A stretch of DNA of 64,000 nt, taken from assembly GCA_029265615.1 (NCBI GenBank), contig JAJUIB010000004.1, forward strand, positions 95,913 to 159,912, given 5' to 3'. The stretch is from Spirochaetota bacterium. GTDB taxonomy: Bacteria; Spirochaetota; Spirochaetia; Treponematales; Rectinemataceae. The notes beneath the pieces are model-generated. The model was not told the origin of the DNA. It searched no databases and saw only the letters and a list, made by a program, of their open reading frames with translations. Both the position numbers and the translations under genes were made by a program. Shown piece by piece: positions 49,669 through 57,691 of the stretch; positions within the stretch are counted from its first letter, which is position 1, and every line of letters begins with the position of its first letter.

Positions 49669-50414
49669 GCGCCCTCGCTCTCGGCCTTTCTGGCCTCGTC
49701 GTCTTTGTGACGCACGCGCTCGAGGCGGTTACCGGCTTCGGCTGCACCGTCCTCGCTTTGCCCTTTGTCACCGCGCTTCTCGGCCTCAAGACGGGTGTCA
49801 TGGTGCTCACGATCCTCGCCTGGCTCCTTGCCGCGTACATCGCGATCACGAAGCGCCGCGACATCGACTTTAAGCAGTACGTGATCATCCTCGGCTTTGT
49901 GCTATGCGGGCTTCCTGTCGGCATGTACCTCTTTCGGACGATCGAGGTCGGCTCTCTCAAGCGCGTGCTTGCCATCTTCATCGTCCTTGCAAGCGCGCTC
50001 CAGCTCGCAAAGCCGCTTCTTGCGCGGCGTGCGGCCTTGCGGCGGGGGGCGGACGCGAAGCGCCGCTGGCCGTATTACCTCCTCCTCGTCGCAGGCGGCG
50101 TCGTGCACGGCATGTTCTCTTCAGGCGGGCCCTTCGTCGTGCTTTACGCCGCGAAGGCACTTCCAGACAAGGGAAGGTTCCGCGCAACGCTCTGTCTTTT
50201 GTGGACGACGCTCAATACCGTCATTATCGGCTCGTATCTTGCAGGCGGAAGCCTTGGCGCGCCCGCGCTCAAGGCCACGGCCCTCATGCTGCCCTTCCTC
50301 GGGGCGGGAATCGTGGCAGGCGAAAAGCTACACGACAAGGCAACGCCCGCCGTTTTTTCGACGCTCGTCTTTGCAACGCTCTTTGCGACGGGCCTCGTCA
50401 TGCTACTGTTCTAG
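49665..50414 (+). CDS. TauE/SafE-family sulfonate exporter
   Basis: 249 residues with about eight membrane helices. THALEAVTGFGCTVLALPF and the second half-repeat GGVVHGMFSSGGPFVVLYAAKAL show the TauE/SafE (DUF81) duplication with paired (G)xxG(F/S)xGxP motifs. Family members export sulfite, sulfoacetate or other C2/C3 sulfonates. Its GTG overlaps the stop of the dehydrogenase gene (GTGA), the tightest coupling in the operon, so export of dihydroxypropanesulfonate, the dehydrogenase product, is the natural reading. The exported compound is inferred. Confidence 0.85.
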   Translation: MSALALGLSGLVVFVTHALEAVTGFGCTVLALPFVTALLGLKTGVMVLTILAWLLAAYIAITKRRDIDFKQYVIILGFVLCGLPVGMYLFRTIEVGSLKRVLAIFIVLASALQLAKPLLARRAALRRGADAKRRWPYYLLLVAGGVVHGMFSSGGPFVVLYAAKALPDKGRFRATLCLLWTTLNTVIIGSYLAGGSLGAPALKATALMLPFLGAGIVAGEKLHDKATPAVFSTLVFATLFATGLVMLLF

Positions 50415-50422
50415 GAGAGGAC

Positions 50423-51127
50423 ATGGACGCCGCCACGCTCGCCGCGAAAAACCCACGCCTCCGTTCGATCGCCCTGGAGGACGCCGCCCTTAAGCGCTAT
50501 GCTCGCCCTGTCCGCCTCGGGGGGGTGGGGTCGCTCGTCGATGCCGCGGATCAGCTTGTCCCTGCGGGGCTCGAGGCGAACGCCTATGTCGCTTCGGTCC
50601 CCGAACTCGAATCCCGTGCCGAAGCCGCCGCCTTCGCGCCGCTTTTCGGCTTCGTCGAGCTCCAGATCGGATGGAACTCAGGCCCGAATTCCCGGCTCAA
50701 CGGGCTTGAGTGGCACAAGACGCCCGAGGTCCTTGTCGCGGTGAACGATCTCGCCCTCCTTTTCGGCCGTGTCGAGGACTTAGAGCGTCGCGTCGAGGGC
50801 CTGTGCTACGACGCTTCGCGCGTTGTCCTCGTCTATGTGCCGCGCGGCGCCGCTCTCCTCCTCGAACCCGGGACGCTCCACTTGGCGCCGTGCCGGCTTA
50901 GCGAGGCGGGCTTTAAGAGCCTTGTTGTCCTGCCCCGCGGCACGAATTCCCCCTTAAGCGAAGCCGAGCGCCGCGCGGCGCGCGACGCCCTTGCCCAAGG
51001 GGAGGAAGAGGCCGCTTTCCTTTTTATGCGAAACAAGTGGCTCATCGCCCATCCTGAGCGCGCCGCGCTCGTCGAAAAGGGCGCGCTACCCCGCATCTAT
51101 GGGGAAAACCCCGAAGTGCGGTTCTAG
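50423..51127 (+). CDS. DUF4867-family protein in the SQ operon
   Basis: 234 residues. VASVPELESRAEAAAF, FVELQIGWNSGPNSRLNGLEWHKTPEV, YVPRGAALLLEPGTLHLAPCRLSEAGFKSLVVLPRGTNSPL match the DUF4867 family, which looks like a cupin-type beta-barrel (the last motif resembles ureidoglycolate-lyase-like cupins). No function is established. The conserved His in LEWHK and LHLAPC could bind a metal or act on a sugar. It lies between the exporter and the second GH31 enzyme, so it probably acts on SQ, sulfofructose or their glycosides, for instance as a mutarotase or epimerase; the operon has no YihR-type mutarotase. This is inference. AGGAGAGGAC precedes the ATG. Confidence 0.78.
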   Translation: MDAATLAAKNPRLRSIALEDAALKRYARPVRLGGVGSLVDAADQLVPAGLEANAYVASVPELESRAEAAAFAPLFGFVELQIGWNSGPNSRLNGLEWHKTPEVLVAVNDLALLFGRVEDLERRVEGLCYDASRVVLVYVPRGAALLLEPGTLHLAPCRLSEAGFKSLVVLPRGTNSPLSEAERRAARDALAQGEEEAAFLFMRNKWLIAHPERAALVEKGALPRIYGENPEVRF

Positions 51128-51146
51128 ACCTGTGGAGCGGAAAGCC

Positions 51147-53180
51147 ATGGTCGACCTTGCGCGCGAAGGGCGGGTTTTGGAGCTCAGGCACAATGGGCGG
51201 ACGGTTCTCCGTCACGCGCCGCACGATCCCGCAGTTCGTCTCGGCCATAGCCGGGTTTTGTTTTTCCATTTCAAGGGTCGGTTCCGCATCCTCGATCTGA
51301 GCATTCTTAGGCCGCTCCGCATGGAGGCCGCCGCCTCTGATGGCGAAGGCGCGACGCTCGTTTTTATGCGCGGGCGGCGCAGGCTCATAATCCGCGCGCG
51401 CGAGCACGAGGGGCTACTCCGCCTCGAGCTCGAATCCTGCGATCCCGGCGCGGCGATCGCCCTGGCGCTGCACGCTACACCCGAGGAGCGCATCTACGGT
51501 TGCGGCGAGCGCTTCACGCGGCTCGACCTACGCGGCGAACGGGTAAGGAACTGGGTTGAGGAGCACATAGGCTTTTTCGAGGCGGTCCGCAAGGTCCTTC
51601 TCCTCAAGTTTGGCATCCGGCCCCGCGTCCGCGCCTTTTCGCACTACTCGACCTACTTTCCTCTTCCGACCTTCATTTCCTCGGCTGGCTATTTCTGCCA
51701 CGTTGACGCCGAGGGCTATGGAACGTTCGATTTTAGGCGCCGCAATCGACACGTTATCCGCTTTCACGGTGTTCCGCATGCGCTTGTGATGGGCGGAGCC
51801 GAGAGGCGTGACGGTGAGCCAGTCTACCCCTCGCTTTTGCGGAAGCTTTCGGCCTTTGTTGGCCGTCCCTCGCCGCTTCCGTCCTGGGTCTATGGAGGTA
51901 TGGTGCTCGGCATCCAGGGCGGCACGGCGCGATGCGAGGAGAAGCTCAGGCGGCTGTGCACCGCGGGTGCCTGTGTCTGCGGAATTTGGGCCCAGGACTG
52001 GGAGGGCCAGCGAAAGACCTACTTCGGAACCCAGCTCCGCTGGGATTGGCGCTGGGATGCTGCGCTCTACCCGGATCTTGCAAAGTGCATTACGCGCTGG
52101 GAAGAGGAGGGCGTGGCGTTTCTTGGCTATGTGAATCCCTACCTATGCGAGGACGGGGTCCTCTATGCCGAGGCGTTCGAGCGCGGATTTCTTGCGCGGC
52201 ATCCTCGGGGCGGACCCTACCTTACGGCGGCGACGAGCTTCCCTTTCGGCATCGTCGATCTTACGAATCCAGCTGCCTACGACTGGCTTAAGTCAATTAT
52301 GAAGAAAAATATGCTCGAGCTCGGGCTCAAGGGCTGGATGGCGGACTTCGGCGAATACCTCCCCGCCGATGCGATTCTTGCGCGGGGTACGGGTCGCGAA
52401 TGGCACAACCGCTGGCCCGTCCTCTGGGCGCGTCTCAACGAGGAGGCGGTCGCTGAAGCGGGCTGTGCGGGGGATGCGCTTTTTTTTGTCAGGAGCGGCT
52501 ACACGGGCGTTGCGGCACATGCGGGGCTCGTCTGGAATGGGGACCAACATGTGGATTGGAGCGAGGATTACGGGCTAGGTTCGGTCGTCCGTGCAAGCCT
52601 TTCGCTCGCAATGAGCGGCGTGCCGCTCTGTCATGGCGACGTAGGCGGTTATACCACCTTGCCGGGCGTGACGCGCTCAAAAGAGCTCTTCCTGCGTTGG
52701 CTTGAGCTCGCGTGCTTCTCGCCTGTCTTCCGCACGCATGAGGGCAATCGGCCGGAGGCGAACTGGCAGTTCGATTCTGACGAGGAGACTATTGCCGCGG
52801 TTGCGCGCTTCTCGCGGCTCCACGCCGCGCTCGCACCCTATCTCCGCGATGTTGTGGACGAGGCCGTGCGCGAGGGGCTTCCTGCGATGCGGCCGCTGTT
52901 CTTCCATTACGACGAGGATTTCGGATTCGATGCGGACCACGCATTCCTTTTGGGCCGCGATATTGCGGTTTACCCGGTGCTGGCCCCGAATGCCCGCACA
53001 AGGCGCTTGCGGCTCCCCCGCGATGCATGGATTGGACTTTTTGATGGCCGCGCATATCCCGAGGGAGGCACATGCGAGCTTGCAGCGCCCCTGGGCCGCC
53101 CTCCAGTATTCTTCCGCGCACAAAGCTCGCACCGCTCCCTCTTCGCGCGGCTTTCGGCCGAGTTTGGCGACACAAACTAA
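51147..53180 (+). CDS. GH31 glycosidase, sulfoquinovosidase paralogue with altered sulfonate site
   Basis: 677 residues. It aligns with the first GH31 enzyme through the catalytic core with the same numbering up to residue 400: nucleophile Asp400 (GWMADFGEYLP), Gln257, Gln283 and Trp299 are retained, acid/base is Asp466 (WNGDQHVDW), and Tyr502 (VGGYTTLP) is kept. The sulfonate-contacting Arg296 is replaced by Gln296 (FGTQLRW). It is therefore unlikely to bind the sulfonate in the same way and may cleave an ordinary alpha-glycoside or another SQ conjugate. It is the last gene of operon B, 20 nt after the DUF4867 gene. No signal peptide, so cytoplasmic. Confidence 0.85.
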   Translation: MVDLAREGRVLELRHNGRTVLRHAPHDPAVRLGHSRVLFFHFKGRFRILDLSILRPLRMEAAASDGEGATLVFMRGRRRLIIRAREHEGLLRLELESCDPGAAIALALHATPEERIYGCGERFTRLDLRGERVRNWVEEHIGFFEAVRKVLLLKFGIRPRVRAFSHYSTYFPLPTFISSAGYFCHVDAEGYGTFDFRRRNRHVIRFHGVPHALVMGGAERRDGEPVYPSLLRKLSAFVGRPSPLPSWVYGGMVLGIQGGTARCEEKLRRLCTAGACVCGIWAQDWEGQRKTYFGTQLRWDWRWDAALYPDLAKCITRWEEEGVAFLGYVNPYLCEDGVLYAEAFERGFLARHPRGGPYLTAATSFPFGIVDLTNPAAYDWLKSIMKKNMLELGLKGWMADFGEYLPADAILARGTGREWHNRWPVLWARLNEEAVAEAGCAGDALFFVRSGYTGVAAHAGLVWNGDQHVDWSEDYGLGSVVRASLSLAMSGVPLCHGDVGGYTTLPGVTRSKELFLRWLELACFSPVFRTHEGNRPEANWQFDSDEETIAAVARFSRLHAALAPYLRDVVDEAVREGLPAMRPLFFHYDEDFGFDADHAFLLGRDIAVYPVLAPNARTRRLRLPRDAWIGLFDGRAYPEGGTCELAAPLGRPPVFFRAQSSHRSLFARLSAEFGDTN

Positions 53181-53307
53181 AAGGCGCAGATTGCGGACAC
53201 AGCGTACGCATGTACGCGGTTGCGGCACACGCACGAAGCTCTTGCCCAAGCTCGCCCTTTCACGGCATGCTCCAGCCGCATATCACGGCAATGCGAGGTA
53301 CTAAGCC

Positions 53308-54366
53308 ATGCCTTCCTTTCTCGAACAGCAGTTCGGCGGGCGCCCGCTCTCTCTCTGGCTCACCGCGGCGCTCTACATCGTGGGCGGATTTTTCGCCGGC
53401 ATATTCGTCAAGTGGATTTCCGCCAGCCTTCTCAAAAAGGTCTCCGAAAAGACCAAGAACCGCGTCGACGACATTATCCTCGCGGTCACCGAACGCCCCC
53501 TTGTGTTCATCCTCATCCTCGCGGGTGCGCGGCTTGGCGTGGAGGCGCTTAAGCCCGGTAGCGGCGCCGAGGCCTTCATCGATAAGGCCTACTACATCCT
53601 CGTCTCTCTTGCCGTAGGCTGGGTGTGCGCGCGCATCATCGACGCGGTTGCGGAGGAATATGTGAAGCCGCTCGTTGAGCGTACCGAAGGTGATCTCGAC
53701 GATCAACTTCTTCCGATCGTCCGGCGGATTCTTAAGGTGATTGTTTGGACGCTTGCCACCCTCATCGGCCTTAAGAATGCCGGCTACGATGTTGGCGCCC
53801 TTATCGCCGGCCTCGGCATCGGCGGTGTCGCCGTCGCCCTCGCCGCCAAGGACACGCTTTCGAACCTCTTCGGGTCTTTCACCATCTTTATCGACCGGCC
53901 GTTCAAGCTCGGCGATCGGATCAAGGTGAACGGCGTCGATGGCACGGTCGTCGATATCGGCATTAGAACCTCCAAGCTCAGGACGCTCGACAACCGCATT
54001 GTCACCATCCCCAACGCGAGCTTCGCCGCGAGCCCCATCGAGAACGTCGCCTCAGAGCCGTCGACAAAGATCGTCGAGTACCTCGACATCACTTATGCCT
54101 CGGGGTCGGCGGGCGTCGAGCGCGCACTTGCCATCTTGCGCGCCATGCCTTCCTCCGTCGCCGACATTGAAGAGGAGATCGTCTGCGGGCTTTCGAGTTT
54201 TGCGGAATCCTCGCTCCGGCTCACCTTCGTGTTCTACATCAAAAAGGGCGCAAGCTACCTTGGCACCATCGATGCGGTGAATCGCGCGGTCCTTGCGCGG
54301 TTTGAGGCGGAGGGCATCGAATTCGCCTTTCCGACCCGCGTCGTTGTCTCTGGTCGCTCCTCCTAA
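53308..54366 (+). CDS. MscS-family small-conductance mechanosensitive channel
   Basis: 352 residues. Four N-terminal membrane segments lead to the pore helix TM3 (ALIAGLGIGGVAVALAAKDTLSNLFGSFTIFIDRPFKLGDRI, about 165-207), the MscS signature, and the beta domain (VNGVDGTVVDIGIRTSKLRTLDNRIVTIPNA). The C-terminal alpha/beta domain follows. It releases solutes on osmotic downshift. It is separated from operon B by 127 nt containing a 6-bp inverted repeat (GCGTAC/GTACGC), so co-transcription is uncertain. The methyltransferase gene follows after 5 nt. Confidence 0.9.
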   Translation: MPSFLEQQFGGRPLSLWLTAALYIVGGFFAGIFVKWISASLLKKVSEKTKNRVDDIILAVTERPLVFILILAGARLGVEALKPGSGAEAFIDKAYYILVSLAVGWVCARIIDAVAEEYVKPLVERTEGDLDDQLLPIVRRILKVIVWTLATLIGLKNAGYDVGALIAGLGIGGVAVALAAKDTLSNLFGSFTIFIDRPFKLGDRIKVNGVDGTVVDIGIRTSKLRTLDNRIVTIPNASFAASPIENVASEPSTKIVEYLDITYASGSAGVERALAILRAMPSSVADIEEEIVCGLSSFAESSLRLTFVFYIKKGASYLGTIDAVNRAVLARFEAEGIEFAFPTRVVVSGRSS

Positions 54367-54371
54367 AGCGA

Positions 54372-55184
54372 ATGTCCGCGGACGACGCCCATTCCTTCGG
54401 CCCCGACCTCGCCGCATTCGCCCATCTGCGCGAGCGCGACCTCTGCGCGGAAGGGATCGTCGTGGCGGAGGGGCGCCTTCTTGCGGAGCGGCTCCTCGCT
54501 GCTGCGCCGCGCTTTTCGCCCCTCGGCGTCTTATCGGTGCCCACGCTCGCGCCGCGGTTCGAAGCGCTCGCCGCGGGGCGCTGCCCCGTCGTGACCCTTC
54601 CCGAACCCAAACTCGCGGAGGTCGCAGGGTACGCATTCCACCGCGGTGTCATCGCGGCCGCGCGCCGCCCCGCACCGCGCTCGCTTGCGGAGGTCCTCAC
54701 CCCGCGCGCTGGCGGTGCCGGGAGACCATCGCCAGGGCGGGTCCTCCTCCTCCCCGCGACCGCTGATCCCGAAAATCTCGGTTCGCTTCTCCGGAGCGCC
54801 GCGGCGCTCGGCTTCGAGGCGGCGGGCCTCGGGCCGCTCTCCGCCGATCCATTTTCGCGGCGCGCCCTCAGGGTCTCCATGGGCGCCGCGTTCTCACTCT
54901 GTCTGTTCACGGTCGCGGGACCTGATGCCTTGGACGAACTGCAGGCGCTGGGCTACGCCCTCGCGGCGGCGGTGCTCGATCCGGAAGCCCGCCCCCTCGC
55001 TTCGTGGCAGCCGCCAGAGCGCCTCTGTCTCCTCATCGGCAACGAGTACGAGGGACTTGGGCCCGAATGGCTCACTGGCGTGGTCGAGCGGCTCACCATC
55101 CCCATGGCGGGAGGTGCCGATTCGCTCAACGCGGCGGTTGCGGGCGCGATATTCATGCATGCGGCGTCCTTTCCGCACGGCTGA
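54372..55184 (+). CDS. SpoU/TrmH-family RNA 2'-O-methyltransferase
   Basis: 270 residues of the SPOUT fold. An N-terminal substrate-binding domain precedes the three SpoU motifs: DPENLGSLLRSAAALGFEA (motif 1, about 133-151), LLIGNEYEGLGPEWL (motif 2) and IPMAGGADSLNAAVAGAIFMH (motif 3), which build the knot that binds SAM. It methylates a ribose 2'-OH of tRNA or rRNA; TrmH-type, RlmB-type and others cannot be told apart by eye. It starts 5 nt after the MscS stop with no strong ribosome-binding site, suggesting coupling. Confidence 0.87.
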   Translation: MSADDAHSFGPDLAAFAHLRERDLCAEGIVVAEGRLLAERLLAAAPRFSPLGVLSVPTLAPRFEALAAGRCPVVTLPEPKLAEVAGYAFHRGVIAAARRPAPRSLAEVLTPRAGGAGRPSPGRVLLLPATADPENLGSLLRSAAALGFEAAGLGPLSADPFSRRALRVSMGAAFSLCLFTVAGPDALDELQALGYALAAAVLDPEARPLASWQPPERLCLLIGNEYEGLGPEWLTGVVERLTIPMAGGADSLNAAVAGAIFMHAASFPHG

Positions 55185-55204
55185 TCCCCGCGTGCGGGGC
55201 GCTC

Positions 55205-55233
55205 TTGCCCCGTGCCTGCGCCGCGAGTAGAAT
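55205..55233 (+). promoter_or_regulatory. Near-leaderless promoter of the Crp-family gene
   Basis: TTGCCC (55205-55210), 17-bp spacer, TAGAAT (55228-55233), 8 nt to the ATG at 55242. No Shine-Dalgarno. Confidence 0.5.
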
Positions 55234-55241
55234 TCCCCTCT

Positions 55242-55880
55242 ATGATGGATCAAGCGGTGCGGACTTTCGAAGCCGGCGAAGTTATTTTCCGCGAGGGCGA
55301 ACGCGGCGATACGATGTATGTGCTCCTCGAGGGGGCCGTCGAACTCAAAAAGCGCGTCGAGGGCGGCGAGGCGGTTCTCAAGGTCGTCGACACGCCGAAC
55401 GACTTCTTTGGGGAGATGACGCTGCTTGACGACCGGCCCCGATCGGCAACCGCCGTCGCTGCGCGTCGCAGCCGACTCCTTGCGGTCGATCGCCCGAGTT
55501 TCGAGTCGATGATCCTCCAGAACGGCAAATTCGCGCTCAAGATCATCAAAGTGCTTGTCGAGCGCATCCGTCGTTCAAACGAACAGGTTTCCGAGCTTAT
55601 CGAGACCCAGCCCAAGGAGCGCTTCTGCCGCGGTGTCGCGGACTATGCCCGTCGTACGGGGGAGCGCATTCACGACGGAAGTTACAAGATCCCTGTCGCG
55701 GGTCTCGTCGAATGGATCAACGGCCACCTCGGCGTTCCGCGCGACGAGATTGACGCCGCCTTGTCCCGGCTTGCGCGCGGACAGACGCTTTCCTTTTCTA
55801 AAACGAAGGAGCACCTCATCGTCCCCGAGGCATTCGTCCGCTCCCACGACCGTCGTGAGCCAGAGGAGCGTAGGCCCTGA
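55242..55880 (+). CDS. Crp/Fnr-family regulator with cyclic-nucleotide-binding-like domain
   Basis: 212 residues. A cNMP-binding beta-barrel covers about 5-115 (EVIFREGERGDTMYVLLEGAVELKKR; FFGEMTLLDDRPRSATAVA, the phosphate-binding-cassette region). A dimer helix and a C-terminal region follow, with a possible winged helix (VAGLVEWINGHLGVPRDEIDAALSRLARGQTLSF). No Fnr-type Cys cluster is present. The cassette keeps Glu and Arg-Ser, so a cyclic nucleotide may bind. Targets are unknown. The start codons at 55242 and 55245 are adjacent; the upstream -10 suggests a leaderless message. Confidence 0.82.
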   Translation: MMDQAVRTFEAGEVIFREGERGDTMYVLLEGAVELKKRVEGGEAVLKVVDTPNDFFGEMTLLDDRPRSATAVAARRSRLLAVDRPSFESMILQNGKFALKIIKVLVERIRRSNEQVSELIETQPKERFCRGVADYARRTGERIHDGSYKIPVAGLVEWINGHLGVPRDEIDAALSRLARGQTLSFSKTKEHLIVPEAFVRSHDRREPEERRP

Positions 55881-55947
55881 GTAGTCTTGTGCACGCCTAG
55901 GCCGTCCACGCCTGGAGTGCCCCTCGCGCGAAAGGGGCGTTTTGAGC

Positions 55948-55953
55948 TATCTT
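55948..55953 (+). promoter_or_regulatory. Possible -10 of the B12/radical SAM gene
   Basis: TATCTT, ending 7 nt before the ATG at 55961, without a Shine-Dalgarno. The -35 is not recognisable. Confidence 0.3.
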
Positions 55954-55960
55954 GTTCGGC

Positions 55961-57667
55961 ATGAAGCGCATCGCCCTTCTTGCGATCCACGTCGAGGAAT
56001 CCCCTGAGGCTGTCGCTCTCGGCGCGGCCTCGGTCGGGGTGGCGCTCCGCGCGGCCGGCTTCGACTGCCACATCGTCGAAGGGTTCGTTTGCGAGTCCGC
56101 CGCGGCGCTCGCGGATCGGCTGTTCGCTCTTGCGCCCGATGCGGTGGGATTTTCCATCTATTCGTGGAACCGCGGACTCGCTGCTGCGGTAGCACACGAG
56201 ATCGGAGCTCGATCGGCTAACGTGCTGCTTTTTGCAGGGGGACCTGAGGCGACGGCCGATCCCGAGGGAGTGCTTTCCGAGGCACCGCTTGCGTTCGTCG
56301 TCCGGGGCGAGGGCGAGGTGCTTGCGCCGCGTGCGCTTGAGCTTCTCGCGGGTATATCGCCTTTAGCGCCGCGGGGTGCGCGACGCGCCGACTCCGTGCT
56401 AAAGGCGCTTGCTGCGCTTCCTGGCATCGCGATCCGCGGCGCGGATACTGGCGCCTCCTGCCGCGCCCCTTCCGAGGATCTTGCGCGACTTCCCTCGCCG
56501 TGGACGGGCGGACTCCTCGACCCGGCGCAGCATGGTGGGGCGCTCTGGGAGCTTGCGCGCGGCTGCCCCTTCCGCTGTGCATACTGCTACGAGGGAAAGG
56601 GCGAGCCGGGGGTACGGCGTTTCCCGCGCGAGCGCATCGAGGCCGAGCTTGCGCTTTTCGCCCGCGTAGCGCGTGAAGCGCGTGAAGGCGTGTTCCAGGT
56701 TTTTGTCCTCGATCCGACCTTCAACGCCGATCGGGCGCGCGCTCGCGCCGTTCTTGACCTTCTTTCCGCACAGGGGCACAACATCCATTGGAAATTCGAG
56801 CTCCGTGCCGAGTTCATCGACCGAGAGCTTGCGCGGAGATTTGCCTCTTTGGACTGCTCGCTCCAGATTGGCCTGCAGACCGCCGACCCCGAGGTTGCGG
56901 CGCGCGTGGGACGCCGGCTTGACCCTGAGGACTTTGCGCGTAGGATCGGCTACCTTGACGAGATGGGCGCGATCTACGGTCTCGATCTCATGTATGGGCT
57001 TCCCGGCGACTCATACGAGGGCTTTGCGCGTAGCCTCGATTTCGCCATCGGTCTTGCACCAAACCATCTCGACATCTTTCCTCTGGCGGTGCTACCGGGG
57101 ACCGAGCTTCGCGAGCGCGCTGTGGAATTTGGACTCGAGTACGACCCCCGCCCTCCCTACCTTCTCCGTTCGTCGCCAGGCTTCCCCCCTGTGAAGCTCG
57201 ATCGCGCATCGCGCCTCGCCCTGGCCTGCGATGTTTTCTACAGTAGGGGGCGCGCTGTGTCGTGGTTTCTCCGCGCGCTTAAGCCACTTAAAATGCGGCC
57301 TTCGACATTCCTTGCAGGGTTCGCAGATTTTCTGACTACGCGGAAGTCCGGGCTCCCTTGCGCTCATGCCGCCATAGAGTCACTGCAGCTTTCGTTTCTC
57401 GAACGTGAATACGCAGGACGCGGCCTTGAACGTATTCTTCCGGCGCTCAAAGACGTTGTGCGACTTAATGGGGCCTACGCGCGGGCGCTCGCGGAGGGGG
57501 AGAGGTCAGAGCTTGAGCTTTCCTACGACCCCGACGAGGTCTTTGGCCCCGCGGCGCTCGATCTTGCGGCCTTCGTCCGCGGCGCTCGCAGGCGGCCGTC
57601 CCGTGTCGCCGTCGTCCCGGGGGCGCATGGCCCGCGCATCGTCCGCAGGGATAACCGGCCGAGGTAG
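55961..57667 (+). CDS. B12-binding radical SAM protein
   Basis: 568 residues. The N-terminal cobalamin-binding-like domain (about 1-135) has AVALGAASVGVALRAAGFDCHIVEG and ADAVGFSIYSWN. The radical SAM core starts at Cys202 (RGCPFRCAYC, Cys202, Cys206, Cys209). SAM-site features are FVLDPTFNAD, LQIGLQTADPEVAARVGR and DLMYGLPGDSYEGF. A C-terminal DUF4080-like region follows (LDIFPLAVLPGTELRERAVEFGLEYDPRPPY). DUF4080 B12 radical SAM proteins are common in anaerobes and uncharacterised. Monocistronic and convergent with the thioesterase gene. Confidence 0.82.
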   Translation: MKRIALLAIHVEESPEAVALGAASVGVALRAAGFDCHIVEGFVCESAAALADRLFALAPDAVGFSIYSWNRGLAAAVAHEIGARSANVLLFAGGPEATADPEGVLSEAPLAFVVRGEGEVLAPRALELLAGISPLAPRGARRADSVLKALAALPGIAIRGADTGASCRAPSEDLARLPSPWTGGLLDPAQHGGALWELARGCPFRCAYCYEGKGEPGVRRFPRERIEAELALFARVAREAREGVFQVFVLDPTFNADRARARAVLDLLSAQGHNIHWKFELRAEFIDRELARRFASLDCSLQIGLQTADPEVAARVGRRLDPEDFARRIGYLDEMGAIYGLDLMYGLPGDSYEGFARSLDFAIGLAPNHLDIFPLAVLPGTELRERAVEFGLEYDPRPPYLLRSSPGFPPVKLDRASRLALACDVFYSRGRAVSWFLRALKPLKMRPSTFLAGFADFLTTRKSGLPCAHAAIESLQLSFLEREYAGRGLERILPALKDVVRLNGAYARALAEGERSELELSYDPDEVFGPAALDLAAFVRGARRRPSRVAVVPGAHGPRIVRRDNRPR

Positions 57668-57691
57668 CCGCACTATGCGCGGCGCCGGATC

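Noticed and set aside
38208..53180. Other SQ pathways (sulfo-EMP, sulfo-ED, sulfo-TAL, monooxygenase)
   Set aside because: No kinase, aldolase, SQ dehydrogenase, transaldolase or flavin monooxygenase gene is present; the split transketolase fits only the sulfo-TK route.
53181..53307. MscS gene as the last member of SQ operon B
   Set aside because: A 127-nt gap with an inverted repeat precedes it and the following genes are housekeeping; co-transcription cannot be supported from sequence.
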